Source: Burkholderia sp. MS389 (lineage in GTDB: Bacteria > Pseudomonadota > Gammaproteobacteria > Burkholderiales > Burkholderiaceae). Taken from it: DNA of 64,000 bases. The DNA lies in NCBI RefSeq assembly GCF_016899425.1, contig NZ_CP045994.1:1736001-1800000 (forward strand), written 5' to 3'. The position numbers were made by a program, and so were the translations under genes. Below are positions 21,123-29,383 of the stretch, piece by piece. Positions within the stretch are counted from its first letter, which is position 1; each line of letters opens with the position of its first letter. A model generated the notes under the pieces. It did not search any database, had not been told where the DNA came from, and worked only from the letters and a program-made list of their open reading frames with translations.

Positions 21123-21938
21123 ATGAAAATCAACACGCTCGCTACGTGGCTCATCGGGGTCGCGCTCATCTCCGCAGGCACCGTCGCGCATGCGGACCGT
21201 CTCGACGACATCAAGAAGGCCGGCGTGCTGCGCGTCGCGACGTTCGACAGCAACCCGCCGTTCGGTTATGTCGACGCGAAAAGCAACCACATCGTCGGTC
21301 TCGACGTCGATTACGCGAAGGCGCTCGCCGACAAGCTCGGCGTGAAGCTGCAACTGCAACCGACCAACCCCGCGAACCGCATTCCGTTTTTGACGTCCGG
21401 CAAGGTCGACCTCGTGCTCGCGAACTTCACGATCACCGACGAGCGTGCGAAGCAGGTCGACTTCAGCATCCCGTATTTCTCGTCGGGCCAGCAGTTTCTC
21501 GCGAAGAAGGGCGTGCTGAAATCGGCCGACCAGCTGAACGCGCTGCGCGTCGGCGCGGACAAGGGCACGACGAACGAGATCACGCTGCGCGAGAAATTCC
21601 CGAAGGCGACGATCGTCGCGTACGACGACACGCCGTTCGCGTTCGCCGCGCTGCGGGCCGGCAACGTGCAGGCCATCACGCAGGACGGCCCGAAGCTGAT
21701 CGGCCTGCTCGCGAACGTGCCGGACAAGCAGAACTACGAGATCCCGGCGTTCACGATCTCGAACGATTACATGGGCGTCGGCGTGCCGAAGGGCGAGACG
21801 CGCCTGCTCGGCTTCGTCAACGACACGCTGAAGGGGCTCGAGGCGAGCGGCCGCGCCACGCAGATCTACGACGCGTGGTTCGGGCCGACGACGAAGACGC
21901 CGCTCACGCGCATCTTCCGGATCGGCGACAAGACCTGA
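21123..21938 (+). CDS. Polar amino-acid ABC transporter substrate-binding protein
   Basis: Periplasmic binding protein, 271 aa, of the amino-acid family (SBP_bac_3 type). Signal peptide about residues 1-25 (cleavage near A-H-A-D). The mature start I-K-K-A-G-V-L-R-V-A-T is typical, as are the ligand-site segments N-P-P-F-G-Y near 43-48, F-T-I-T-D-E-R near 102-108 and Q-D-G-P-K-L near 182-187. Substrate cannot be fixed; glutamate/aspartate-like or other polar amino acids are plausible. The ATG at 21123 is the start of the signal peptide. Two permease genes follow. No ATPase gene is linked. Confidence 0.85.
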   Translation: MKINTLATWLIGVALISAGTVAHADRLDDIKKAGVLRVATFDSNPPFGYVDAKSNHIVGLDVDYAKALADKLGVKLQLQPTNPANRIPFLTSGKVDLVLANFTITDERAKQVDFSIPYFSSGQQFLAKKGVLKSADQLNALRVGADKGTTNEITLREKFPKATIVAYDDTPFAFAALRAGNVQAITQDGPKLIGLLANVPDKQNYEIPAFTISNDYMGVGVPKGETRLLGFVNDTLKGLEASGRATQIYDAWFGPTTKTPLTRIFRIGDKT

Positions 21939-21952
21939 CCTTCGCTGCACGC

Positions 21953-21992
21953 GCGCCGCGATCGGCCGGAACACCGGCCGCGCGGCGCTTTT
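21953..21992 (+). terminator. Partial terminator between binding protein and permeases
   Basis: GCGCCGCG (21953-21960) pairs with CGCGGCGC (21981-21988), with an inner 7-bp stem (21963-21969 with 21974-21980), followed by TTTT. Strong stem and short T tract: probably an attenuator giving more binding protein than permease. Confidence 0.7.
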
Positions 21993-22032
21993 CGTTTTCA
22001 TCCGACCGCGCGCGTCGTGCGCGCTCTCCAGC

Positions 22033-22755
22033 ATGCTCGGATTGGCTCCCAAATATCTGTCCTGGCTCTGGCAGGGCTTCCTGCTGACACTCGGCCTCGC
22101 GGCCGCGTCGGCGATTGCCGCGACCGTCGGCGGGCTGCTGCTCGCCGTGATGCGGCATGCGCGCGGCAGGGCGCCGCGCGCGGCCGCCGCCGCGTATGTC
22201 GTCGCGTTCCGCAACACGCCGCTGCTCGTGCAACTGCTGTTCTGGTATTTCGGCGTCGCGTCGTTGCTGCCCGATACGTGGATCGCGTGGCTCAATGCGC
22301 GTCATGCGGTGAGCGCCGGCCCGTTCACGATCGCGTGGCCGTCGTTCGAATTCGTCGCGGGCTGGGTGGGATTGAGCGCCTATACGGCTGCGTTCGTCGC
22401 CGAGGAATGCGAAGCCGGCCTGCGCGGCGTACGGCGTGCGCAACACGATGCGGCGGCCGCGCTCGGCCTCACGCCGACGCAGTCGCTGCGTTACGTGGTG
22501 CTGCCGCAGGCCGTGCGCATCGCGCTGCCGCCGCTGTTCGGCCAATACATGAATCTCGTGAAGAACTCGTCGCTCGCGATGGCGATCGGCGTGGCCGAGC
22601 TGTCGTATGCGTCGCGGCAGGTCGAGACCGAGACGTTCAAGACGTTCGCCGCGTTCGGCGTCGCGACGCTGCTGTACGTCGCGGCGGTGGCCGCGATCGA
22701 GGCCGGCGCGTATGCGGCCACGCAATGGCGCGACCGGCTCGGAGCGGGGCGCTGA
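22033..22755 (+). CDS. Amino-acid ABC transporter permease (first)
   Basis: Inner-membrane permease of the His/Glu/Gln/Arg/opine type, 240 aa, with about five hydrophobic spans. It carries the polar-amino-acid permease N-terminal helix (W-Q-G-F-L-L-T-L-G), the R-N-T-P-L-L-V-Q-L segment near 57-65 and the EAA-like coupling loop (A-A-A-L-G-L-T-P-T-Q-S near 140-150, followed by V-V-L-P-Q-A). It is two bases from the next permease, so the two likely form a heterodimer. No SD is obvious in the GC-rich leader; the ATG at 22033 gives the family N terminus. Confidence 0.85.
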   Translation: MLGLAPKYLSWLWQGFLLTLGLAAASAIAATVGGLLLAVMRHARGRAPRAAAAAYVVAFRNTPLLVQLLFWYFGVASLLPDTWIAWLNARHAVSAGPFTIAWPSFEFVAGWVGLSAYTAAFVAEECEAGLRGVRRAQHDAAAALGLTPTQSLRYVVLPQAVRIALPPLFGQYMNLVKNSSLAMAIGVAELSYASRQVETETFKTFAAFGVATLLYVAAVAAIEAGAYAATQWRDRLGAGR

Positions 22756-22757
22756 CG

Positions 22758-23483
22758 ATGGACCTTTCGCTGCTGCTCTCGAATCTGCCGTACCTGTTGG
22801 TCGGTGCATTTCCGGACGGCCCGCTCGGCGGCGCCGCGCTGTCGCTGGTGCTTGCGCTTGCGTCCGCGCTCGCGTCGGCCGTGCTTGGCGTGGCGCTCGG
22901 TGTCGCGATGGCGCTCGCACGCGGTCCGGCGCGCGTGCTGCTGCTCGCGTTCATCGGCTTCTTCCGCGCGATTCCGGTGCTGATGCTGATCTTCTGGACG
23001 TATTTCCTGATGCCCGTGCTGCTGCACATGGACGTGCCGGGGCTCGCGACGGTCGTGTGCGCGCTGGCGCTGGTCGGCGGTGCGTATCTCGCGCATGCGG
23101 TGCATGCGGGGATCGTCGCGGCGGGCGACGGGCAATGGCAGGCGGGGCTCTCGCTCGGGCTCACGCGCTGGCAGACGGTGCGCTACGTGCTGCTGCCGCA
23201 GGCGATCCGGATCATGACGCCGTCGTTCGTCAACCAGTGGGTCGCGCTCGTGAAGGACACGTCGCTCGCGTATATCGTCGGCGTGCCGGAGCTGTCGTTC
23301 GTCGCAACGCAGGTGAACAACCGGCTGATGGTGTATCCGGCGCCGATCTTCCTGTTCGTCGCGGTGATCTACCTGGTGCTGTGCACGTCGCTCGATGGCG
23401 CGGCGCGGTGGTTGTTGTCGCGGGGCGCGCAGGCGCGGCGTGTCGAGAGCACGGCGGTCGAACGGATCAAATCCTTGCAATGA
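22758..23483 (+). CDS. Amino-acid ABC transporter permease (second)
   Basis: Second permease of the same importer, 241 aa. The ATG at 22758 begins two bases after the previous stop; the frame is open further upstream but only as antiphase sequence of the first permease. It shows F-F-R-A-I-P-V-L-M-L near residues 71-80, the coupling loop (L-G-L-T-R-W-Q-T-V-R-Y-V-L-L-P-Q-A-I-R) near 134-152, and V-A-L-V-K-D-T-S-L near 166-174, as in GltK/HisM-type proteins. The gene ends the operon. No cognate ATPase lies next to it, so a distant or shared ATPase must serve this transporter (inference). Confidence 0.85.
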   Translation: MDLSLLLSNLPYLLVGAFPDGPLGGAALSLVLALASALASAVLGVALGVAMALARGPARVLLLAFIGFFRAIPVLMLIFWTYFLMPVLLHMDVPGLATVVCALALVGGAYLAHAVHAGIVAAGDGQWQAGLSLGLTRWQTVRYVLLPQAIRIMTPSFVNQWVALVKDTSLAYIVGVPELSFVATQVNNRLMVYPAPIFLFVAVIYLVLCTSLDGAARWLLSRGAQARRVESTAVERIKSLQ

Positions 23484-23834
23484 TGTCATCCCGATAAGCA
23501 ATTACAAGAGATCTGATTACAGGTCGCATGCCGATTCGACCTCGCAATTCTGTCAGGGATTTTTTTGAACTGACGGGTGAGGTAAGATTCGCCCGGATTG
23601 CCGTTAACAATACCGTCGATATTTGCAGTCGACGGAGTATTTCATTATATAAAATATCAAGATAGTCGGATTGGCATGGCAGTAATCGACCGATGTATCG
23701 AGTCGTCTCGTCCATCGCATCTCGGCGACGATTGACACTCGTTGACGGTGCCTTTCCACGATTTCAAATAGATTCCACGCGATGTCCGAGGCCGTCAGGG
23801 CGGATCGAACGAAAATCGCGAGTAGACCAAGAAG
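23484..23834 (+). promoter_or_regulatory. AT-rich upstream region of the bcp (CDI) locus
   Basis: About 350 bases with no convincing gene and a marked fall in GC content compared with flanking operons. CCGTCGA (23613-23619) faces TCGACGG (23629-23635) as a perfect 7-base inverted repeat. A TATAAAATA-like stretch at about 23645-23656 could hold a -10 region. A promoter for bcpA is expected here; its exact elements cannot be fixed. Confidence 0.5.
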
Positions 23835-24431
23835 ATGAACAAAAACCATTATCGGCTGGTATTCAGCCGCGTACGGGGTATGTTGGTTGCCGTCGAAGAA
23901 ACGGCCAGCAGCACGGGGAAAACAAATACGGGCGAGACTCGCCGTTTCGCCAAGCGCGGCGCCGAGCATCCGGCAGCGAAGTTCGCATTACGGGTGACTG
24001 CATTCGGCGCGCTGGTCGCAGCCGGCGCGAATCCGATATGGGCGACTGCGCAGATCGTCGGCGGAGGGGCTCACGCGCCCGCGGTGCTGCAGACGCCCAA
24101 CGGCCTGCCGCAAGTCAACATCAACACGCCGAGCGCTGCCGGCGTGTCGTTGAACACCTATAACCAGTTCGACGTTCAGAAGAACGGCGCGATCCTGAAC
24201 AACGCGTCGACGATCGTCAACACGCAGCAGGCCGGCTATATCAACGGCAACCCGAACCTGAGCGCGGGGCAGGCGGCGCGCATCATCGTCAACCAGGTCA
24301 ACAGCACCGCGGCCAGTCAGATCAAGGGGTATGTGGAGATCGCGGGCAGCCGCGCGGAGATCGTGCTGGCCAACCTGCCGGTATCGTCGTGGACGGTGGC
24401 GGGTTCATCAATACCTCGCGCGCGGTCTTGA
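23835..24431 (+). CDS. bcpA: bcpA segment 1: signal peptide and start of the TPS domain
   Basis: As read, this frame encodes 198 aa and stops at 24431. The N terminus M-N-K-N-H-Y-R-L-V-F-S-R-V-R-G-M-L-V-A-V is a textbook extended signal peptide region of large type V secreted proteins. The following residues (N-I-N-T-P-S-A-A-G-V-S-L-N-T-Y near 96-110, then V-E-I-A-G-S-R-A-E-I) are TPS-domain sequence. The last 19 residues, after N180, are out-of-frame: S-S-W-T-V-A-G-S-S-I has no TPS character, while the -1 frame continues N-P-A-G-I-V-V-D-G-G-G-F-I-N. On its own the product would be a non-functional fragment. Confidence 0.75.
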   Translation: MNKNHYRLVFSRVRGMLVAVEETASSTGKTNTGETRRFAKRGAEHPAAKFALRVTAFGALVAAGANPIWATAQIVGGGAHAPAVLQTPNGLPQVNINTPSAAGVSLNTYNQFDVQKNGAILNNASTIVNTQQAGYINGNPNLSAGQAARIIVNQVNSTAASQIKGYVEIAGSRAEIVLANLPVSSWTVAGSSIPRARS

Positions 24432-27400
24432 CAACCGGCGTGCCGCAGTTTGGCGCGGACGGGTCGTTGACGGGCTTCAATGTCAATCGCGGCCTCGTAA
24501 CCGTGCAAGGCGCGGGCCTCGATACTTCGAATGTTGATCAGACCGACATCATCGCCCGTGCCGTACAGGCTAATGCCGCGATCTATGCGAAGAATCTCAA
24601 TGTAATCGCCGGTGCGAACCAGGTTAATCACGACACGCTTGCCGCGACGCAGATCGCCGGTGACGGTCCTGCACCTGCTGTCGCGATTGACGTCGCTCAG
24701 TTAGGCGGCATGTATGCCAATAGGGTGTTTCTGGTTGGCAACTCCGCAGGCGTTGGTGTCGCGAACGCAGGGACGATCGCGGCGCAGGCAGGCGATTTGA
24801 CGTTGCAATCGGACGGCCGGCTCGTGCTCGCGGGCAAGACCACGGCAAGCGGCAACCTCGCGATGTCGGCGTCGGGCGGCATCCAGAATAGCGGGACCAC
24901 GTATGCGCAGCAATCGTTGTCGGCGAACACCGCAGCCGATCTGACGAACAGCGGGACGCTCGCGGCGCAGCAGAATGCGACGGTCAACGCCGGCAGCGTC
25001 AACTCGACCGGTACGCTCGGCGCGGGTGTGAACAACGACGGTTCCGTCGCGCACAGCGGCGACCTGAACTTGAGTGCGTCGGGCCAACTGACCGCGACCG
25101 GCCAGAATGTGGCGGGCGGTAACGCGTCGCTGACGGGCGGCAGTGTGAATCTCGCCGGCAGCCAGACCGCCGCGAACGGCAATCTGTCGCTGAACGCGAC
25201 GGGCGGCGACGTGAATCTGTCGAACGCGACGACGAGCGCGCAAGGCGCCATTCAGGCGAACGCATCGGGCACCGTGATCAACGACCGCGGCAGCCTGTCG
25301 AGCGGCAACAGCATGACGCTGGCCGGCGGGAACCTGTCGAACCAGGGCGGCAAGGTGTCGTCTCAAGGCGCGCTGTCGGTGAATGTCGCCGGCCAGATCG
25401 CCAACCAATCCGGCGAACTGGTATCCGAAAGCACGGCGGACGTGCGTGGCGGCGCCATCGCGAACAACCAGGGCACCGTTCAAAGCGCGGCTGGCACGAC
25501 GGTGGCCGGTGTGTCGCTGGACAACACGGCGGGTCGGATCACGTCGCTCAACAGCGACGGCCTCTCCGTGACGACCAGCGGCCAGTTGACCAACGCAGCG
25601 GGCAAGACTGCAAACGGCGCGCAGGGCGGCGTGATCGGTGGCAACGGCGACGTCACCGTGCATGGCGGCAACGTTGCCAACCACGGGACGATGACGTCCA
25701 GTACGAATCTGCATGTCTCGGGACAATCGGTCGACAATAGCAGTGGCGTTTTGCAGGCTAAGCAAAAGGTGGCGGTCGATGCGGGTGCGCGCCTGATCAA
25801 CAGCGGCGGCTCGATTGTCGCTCAGACGGCGGCACTGACCGGCACGACCCTTGACAATAGCGCGGGCGCCGTGAAGGCCGACAAGGTGTCGTTGAACGCG
25901 ACCGACCTCGTGAATCACGGCGGCACGATCACGCAGATCGGCACCGGCGCGATGAGTGTGAACTTGTCGGGCACGCTCGACAATTCCGGCGGCGGTACGT
26001 TGCAAACCAACAGTAGCGACCTGACGCTCGCTCCCGCGTCGCTGGTCAATGACGGCGGCAAGATCACGCACGCGGGCACCGGCACGCTTACGCTCGGCAA
26101 CGGCACGGGATCAGTGTCGAACGTCGGCGGTACGATCGCGAGCAACGGGCACGTGGTGGCGCAATCGGCCACGCTGAACAACACGTCCGGCTCGATCAGC
26201 GGGCAAACCGGCCTGTCGGCCACGGTCGGTAGCGCGCTGAACAATACGAATGGCAAGCTGCTGTCCAATACGGACCTTGGCATCACCAGCGGCACGCTCG
26301 CGAACGACGGCGGTCAGATTAGCGCGACTACGAACGCGATGATCCACACAGGCTCGATGACGAACCTGAGTGGATCGGCCAGCGCGTCCAATCTGTCGGT
26401 GACGGCCGATTCGACGCTTAACAATAGCGGCGGCAAGCTCGAAGCCAACCAACTCGCGTTGACCACACCGAACCTGACGAACCATGGCGGCACGATCACG
26501 CAATACGGCTCGTCGACCATGGCTGTCAACGTCAGCGGCACGCTCGATAACGCGGCAGCCGGTGTGATTCAGACGAACAGCACCGACCTTACGCTGACTC
26601 CGGCTTCGCTCGTGAACGATGGCGGCACGATTACGCATGCAGGTACCGGCACGCTGACGATTGGCAACGGCACTGGTTCGATTTCGAACGCGGGCGGCTC
26701 GATCGCGAGCAATGGGCGAGTCGTCGCGCAAAGCGGTTCGCTGAACAACACGTCGGGGGCGATCAATGGCCAAGCCGGGGTGACGGCGACGATCGCCGGC
26801 GCATTGAACAACACGCGTGGCAAGCTATTGTCCAGTACGGACCTTGCCGTTTCCAGCGGCACGCTGACGAACGACGGCGGCCAAATTGGCGCAAGCGCGA
26901 ACGCGATGATCCACACGGGCGCGATGTCGAACCTGAGCGGATCGATCGTTGCGCCTAACCTGTCGGTGATGGCCGACTCGACGCTTGACAACAATGACGG
27001 TTCGCTCGAAGCGAATCAGCTCGCGTTGAGCGCGTCGAATCTCACGAACCGCGGCGGCACGATTACGCAACTTGGTTCGTCGGCCATGGCTGTCAACGTC
27101 AGCGGCACGCTCGACAATTCGAATGGCGGCACGCTACAAACCAACAGTACGGACCTGACGCTTTCTCCTGCATCACTCGTGAACGATGGCGGCACGATCA
27201 CGCATGCCGGCAGTGGCACGCTGACGCTTGGAAACGCGACGGGATCGGTATCGAACGTTGGTGGATCGATTGCAAGCAACGGTAGCGTCGTGGAGCACTC
27301 GGCCACGCTGAACAATACGTCGGGATTGATCAACGGCAAATCCGGATTGACGGCGACGGTCGGCAGCGCGCTGAACAATACGAACGGTAAGTTGCAGTCC

Positions 27401-29383
27401 CGTGCGGACCTTGGCATTTCCAGCAGCACGCTGACGAACGACGGCGGTCAGATTGGCTCGAGCACGAACGCGTCGATTCACACGGGCTCGATGACGAACC
27501 GGAGCGGATCGGTCAGTGCGTCCAACCTGTCCGTGACGGCCGATTCGACGATCGACAACAGCAGGGGCAAGCTCGAAGCCAACCAACTTGCGTTGACCGC
27601 GCCGAACCTGACGAACCACGGCGGGACGATCACGCAATATGGCTCGTCAGCCATGGCTGTCAACGTCAGTGGTTCGCTCGACAACTCCGCAGCGGGCGTG
27701 ATTCAAACGAACAGTGCGGACCTGACGCTGGCCGCTAGCCAATTGAACAATGCAGGCGGCACGATCACGCATGCCGGTACCGGGACGCTGACCATCGCGC
27801 CGGGTAACGGCGCGAGTGCGCTGAACAATGCAGGCGGGACCATTGTCACCAAGGGGCAGGCGGTTGTCGACGCGGGCAGCTGGGACAACTCGAACGGCAT
27901 TCTCGCGGCACAGGGCGGCGTGACGGCGACGGTCGCGGGCGACGTGAACAACGTACAAGGGCTGGTGCGTGCGGGCGCGTCTCTGTCGTTGACGAACGGC
28001 GGCGCGCTGGTGAACCGGGCCGGGCACGTTCAGGCCGGTCAGACGACGGCCGGCGACACGAGCACGATCGCTGTTCATTCCGGCTCGATCAATAACGCCG
28101 ACGGGGCCATTACCGACCTCGGCACGGGCGCGATGACCGTGCAGGGCGGCAGCCAGATCACGAATAGCCGCGCGGGCAACGTGTCGGGCATGGGCGCGAT
28201 CACCGGTAACGGCGACGTTACGATCAGCGCGACATCGATTTCGAACACGCAAGGCGGGCAGTTGAGCGGCGCGAGCCTCCATGTTCAAGGGGCGACCTTG
28301 GACAACAGCGGCGGGCAAATCGGCAGCGTTGCGAATTCGAGCGGCAACGTGGACATGACGGCGAGCGCCGCACTCACGAATACGAACGGGCAAATCAGCT
28401 CGACGCACGACCTGACGATCACGGCTCCGACACTGCAAGGCGGCGGCGCGTATAGCGCAGCGCACGATGTACACGTGAATCTGCAAGGTGATTACACGAC
28501 AACGACGGATACGCAGTTCAACGTCGGCAACGACCTTACCTTTGCGCTGCCCGGCACGTTCACCAACAACGCGGGTTTCCAAACCATCAATGGCCTGAAC
28601 ATCAACGCGGCCAATATCGTCAATTCGGGCGCGTTGTCGGCCGGTGGACTGCTGCATACGCAATCGAGCAATCTGTCCAACACCGGGTCGCTGGTGGGAG
28701 GGAGCGTCTCGCTCAACGCAACCGGCACGGTGTCGAACGCTGGGTCGACGGCGTTGATTGGCGCATCGGACAGCAACGGCAAGCTTGAAATTCTCGCGCA
28801 CGACATCGAAAACCGTGACGACACGACGGCGGCCGATTCAATGCCGACGACGGCGATTTTCGGGATGGGTAAGGTTGTGCTCGCGGGCGGCAAGGATGCG
28901 GGCGGCAATTACACGAATGCGGCACTGGTCAACAACGTATCAGCTCTGATTCAGTCCGGCGGTGATATGGAACTGCACGCCGACAAGGTGACGAGCACGC
29001 GTCGTGTGATGAGCACCTCGGGAAGCACGAGTAACGTTGATCCGGCGGCCCTCGCGCAATACGGCATTAGCCTGTCAGGTTGCGCATCGTACTTCGCGGT
29101 GAATTGCGCGGGAGGGGGACAGATGATCGCCGGTCTCGGGCCCTCCAACCTCACACCGGCCATAACAGCCGCCTTGATCGCCCAGCCGGGCGGTATGTAC
29201 ATTGACCCGCCGCACGGCGGCCAGTGGAACAGCGGGTACTTCTACACGACCTATACTGGAACGGCTGTGGGGAACACGGTCACGGCATTGAGCCCGACTG
29301 CGCAAATCGTGTCGGGCGGCAAGATCGATGCCTCATCGACCGGCAACGTACTCGGGCCAGTATCACTACAACAACTACGATAG
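24389..29383 (+). CDS. bcpA: bcpA segment 2: rest of TPS domain and filamentous-haemagglutinin repeats
   Basis: Open frame of 1,664 aa in the -1 frame relative to segment 1. It continues the TPS domain (G-G-G-F-I-N-T-S-R-A-V-L, then G-L-V-T-V-Q-G-A-G-L-D) and then becomes Asn/Gly/Ser/Thr-rich beta-helical haemagglutinin repeats, including the exact 567-bp units at 26018-27718. The nominal GTG at 24389 has no ribosome-binding site and is just an internal Val codon of the intact gene. The frame ends at 29383 after an out-of-frame tail (from about S-L-Q-Q-L). Translation would need an indel correction or ribosomal frameshifting. Confidence 0.75.
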   Translation: MDGGGFINTSRAVLTTGVPQFGADGSLTGFNVNRGLVTVQGAGLDTSNVDQTDIIARAVQANAAIYAKNLNVIAGANQVNHDTLAATQIAGDGPAPAVAIDVAQLGGMYANRVFLVGNSAGVGVANAGTIAAQAGDLTLQSDGRLVLAGKTTASGNLAMSASGGIQNSGTTYAQQSLSANTAADLTNSGTLAAQQNATVNAGSVNSTGTLGAGVNNDGSVAHSGDLNLSASGQLTATGQNVAGGNASLTGGSVNLAGSQTAANGNLSLNATGGDVNLSNATTSAQGAIQANASGTVINDRGSLSSGNSMTLAGGNLSNQGGKVSSQGALSVNVAGQIANQSGELVSESTADVRGGAIANNQGTVQSAAGTTVAGVSLDNTAGRITSLNSDGLSVTTSGQLTNAAGKTANGAQGGVIGGNGDVTVHGGNVANHGTMTSSTNLHVSGQSVDNSSGVLQAKQKVAVDAGARLINSGGSIVAQTAALTGTTLDNSAGAVKADKVSLNATDLVNHGGTITQIGTGAMSVNLSGTLDNSGGGTLQTNSSDLTLAPASLVNDGGKITHAGTGTLTLGNGTGSVSNVGGTIASNGHVVAQSATLNNTSGSISGQTGLSATVGSALNNTNGKLLSNTDLGITSGTLANDGGQISATTNAMIHTGSMTNLSGSASASNLSVTADSTLNNSGGKLEANQLALTTPNLTNHGGTITQYGSSTMAVNVSGTLDNAAAGVIQTNSTDLTLTPASLVNDGGTITHAGTGTLTIGNGTGSISNAGGSIASNGRVVAQSGSLNNTSGAINGQAGVTATIAGALNNTRGKLLSSTDLAVSSGTLTNDGGQIGASANAMIHTGAMSNLSGSIVAPNLSVMADSTLDNNDGSLEANQLALSASNLTNRGGTITQLGSSAMAVNVSGTLDNSNGGTLQTNSTDLTLSPASLVNDGGTITHAGSGTLTLGNATGSVSNVGGSIASNGSVVEHSATLNNTSGLINGKSGLTATVGSALNNTNGKLQSRADLGISSSTLTNDGGQIGSSTNASIHTGSMTNRSGSVSASNLSVTADSTIDNSRGKLEANQLALTAPNLTNHGGTITQYGSSAMAVNVSGSLDNSAAGVIQTNSADLTLAASQLNNAGGTITHAGTGTLTIAPGNGASALNNAGGTIVTKGQAVVDAGSWDNSNGILAAQGGVTATVAGDVNNVQGLVRAGASLSLTNGGALVNRAGHVQAGQTTAGDTSTIAVHSGSINNADGAITDLGTGAMTVQGGSQITNSRAGNVSGMGAITGNGDVTISATSISNTQGGQLSGASLHVQGATLDNSGGQIGSVANSSGNVDMTASAALTNTNGQISSTHDLTITAPTLQGGGAYSAAHDVHVNLQGDYTTTTDTQFNVGNDLTFALPGTFTNNAGFQTINGLNINAANIVNSGALSAGGLLHTQSSNLSNTGSLVGGSVSLNATGTVSNAGSTALIGASDSNGKLEILAHDIENRDDTTAADSMPTTAIFGMGKVVLAGGKDAGGNYTNAALVNNVSALIQSGGDMELHADKVTSTRRVMSTSGSTSNVDPAALAQYGISLSGCASYFAVNCAGGGQMIAGLGPSNLTPAITAALIAQPGGMYIDPPHGGQWNSGYFYTTYTGTAVGNTVTALSPTAQIVSGGKIDASSTGNVLGPVSLQQLR
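26018..27718 (+). repeat. Three tandem 567-bp (189-codon) repeats in bcpA
   Basis: The phrase D-L-T-L-x-P-A-S-L-V-N-D-G-G recurs at 26018, 26585 and 27152, and its first four residues again at 27719: exactly 567 bases each time. Other landmarks (I-A-S-N-G, L-N-N-T-S-G, N-D-G-G-Q-I, S-M-T-N/A-M-S-N, N-H-G-G-T-I-T-Q) recur in phase. Partial copies flank both ends (from about 25890 and to about 27800). Units differ by scattered substitutions, so they are not a recent perfect duplication. Confidence 0.9.

Noticed and set aside
24389-24431. Programmed -1 ribosomal frameshift joining bcpA segments 1 and 2
   Set aside because: No slippery heptamer of the X-XXY-YYZ type at 24366-24378, and a second, opposite shift would be needed 5 kb later; a missing C is simpler.
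25890-27800. CRISPR-like array suggested by regular repeats
   Set aside because: The 567-bp units are in-frame protein repeats of BcpA, far longer than CRISPR repeats and not separated by unique spacers.
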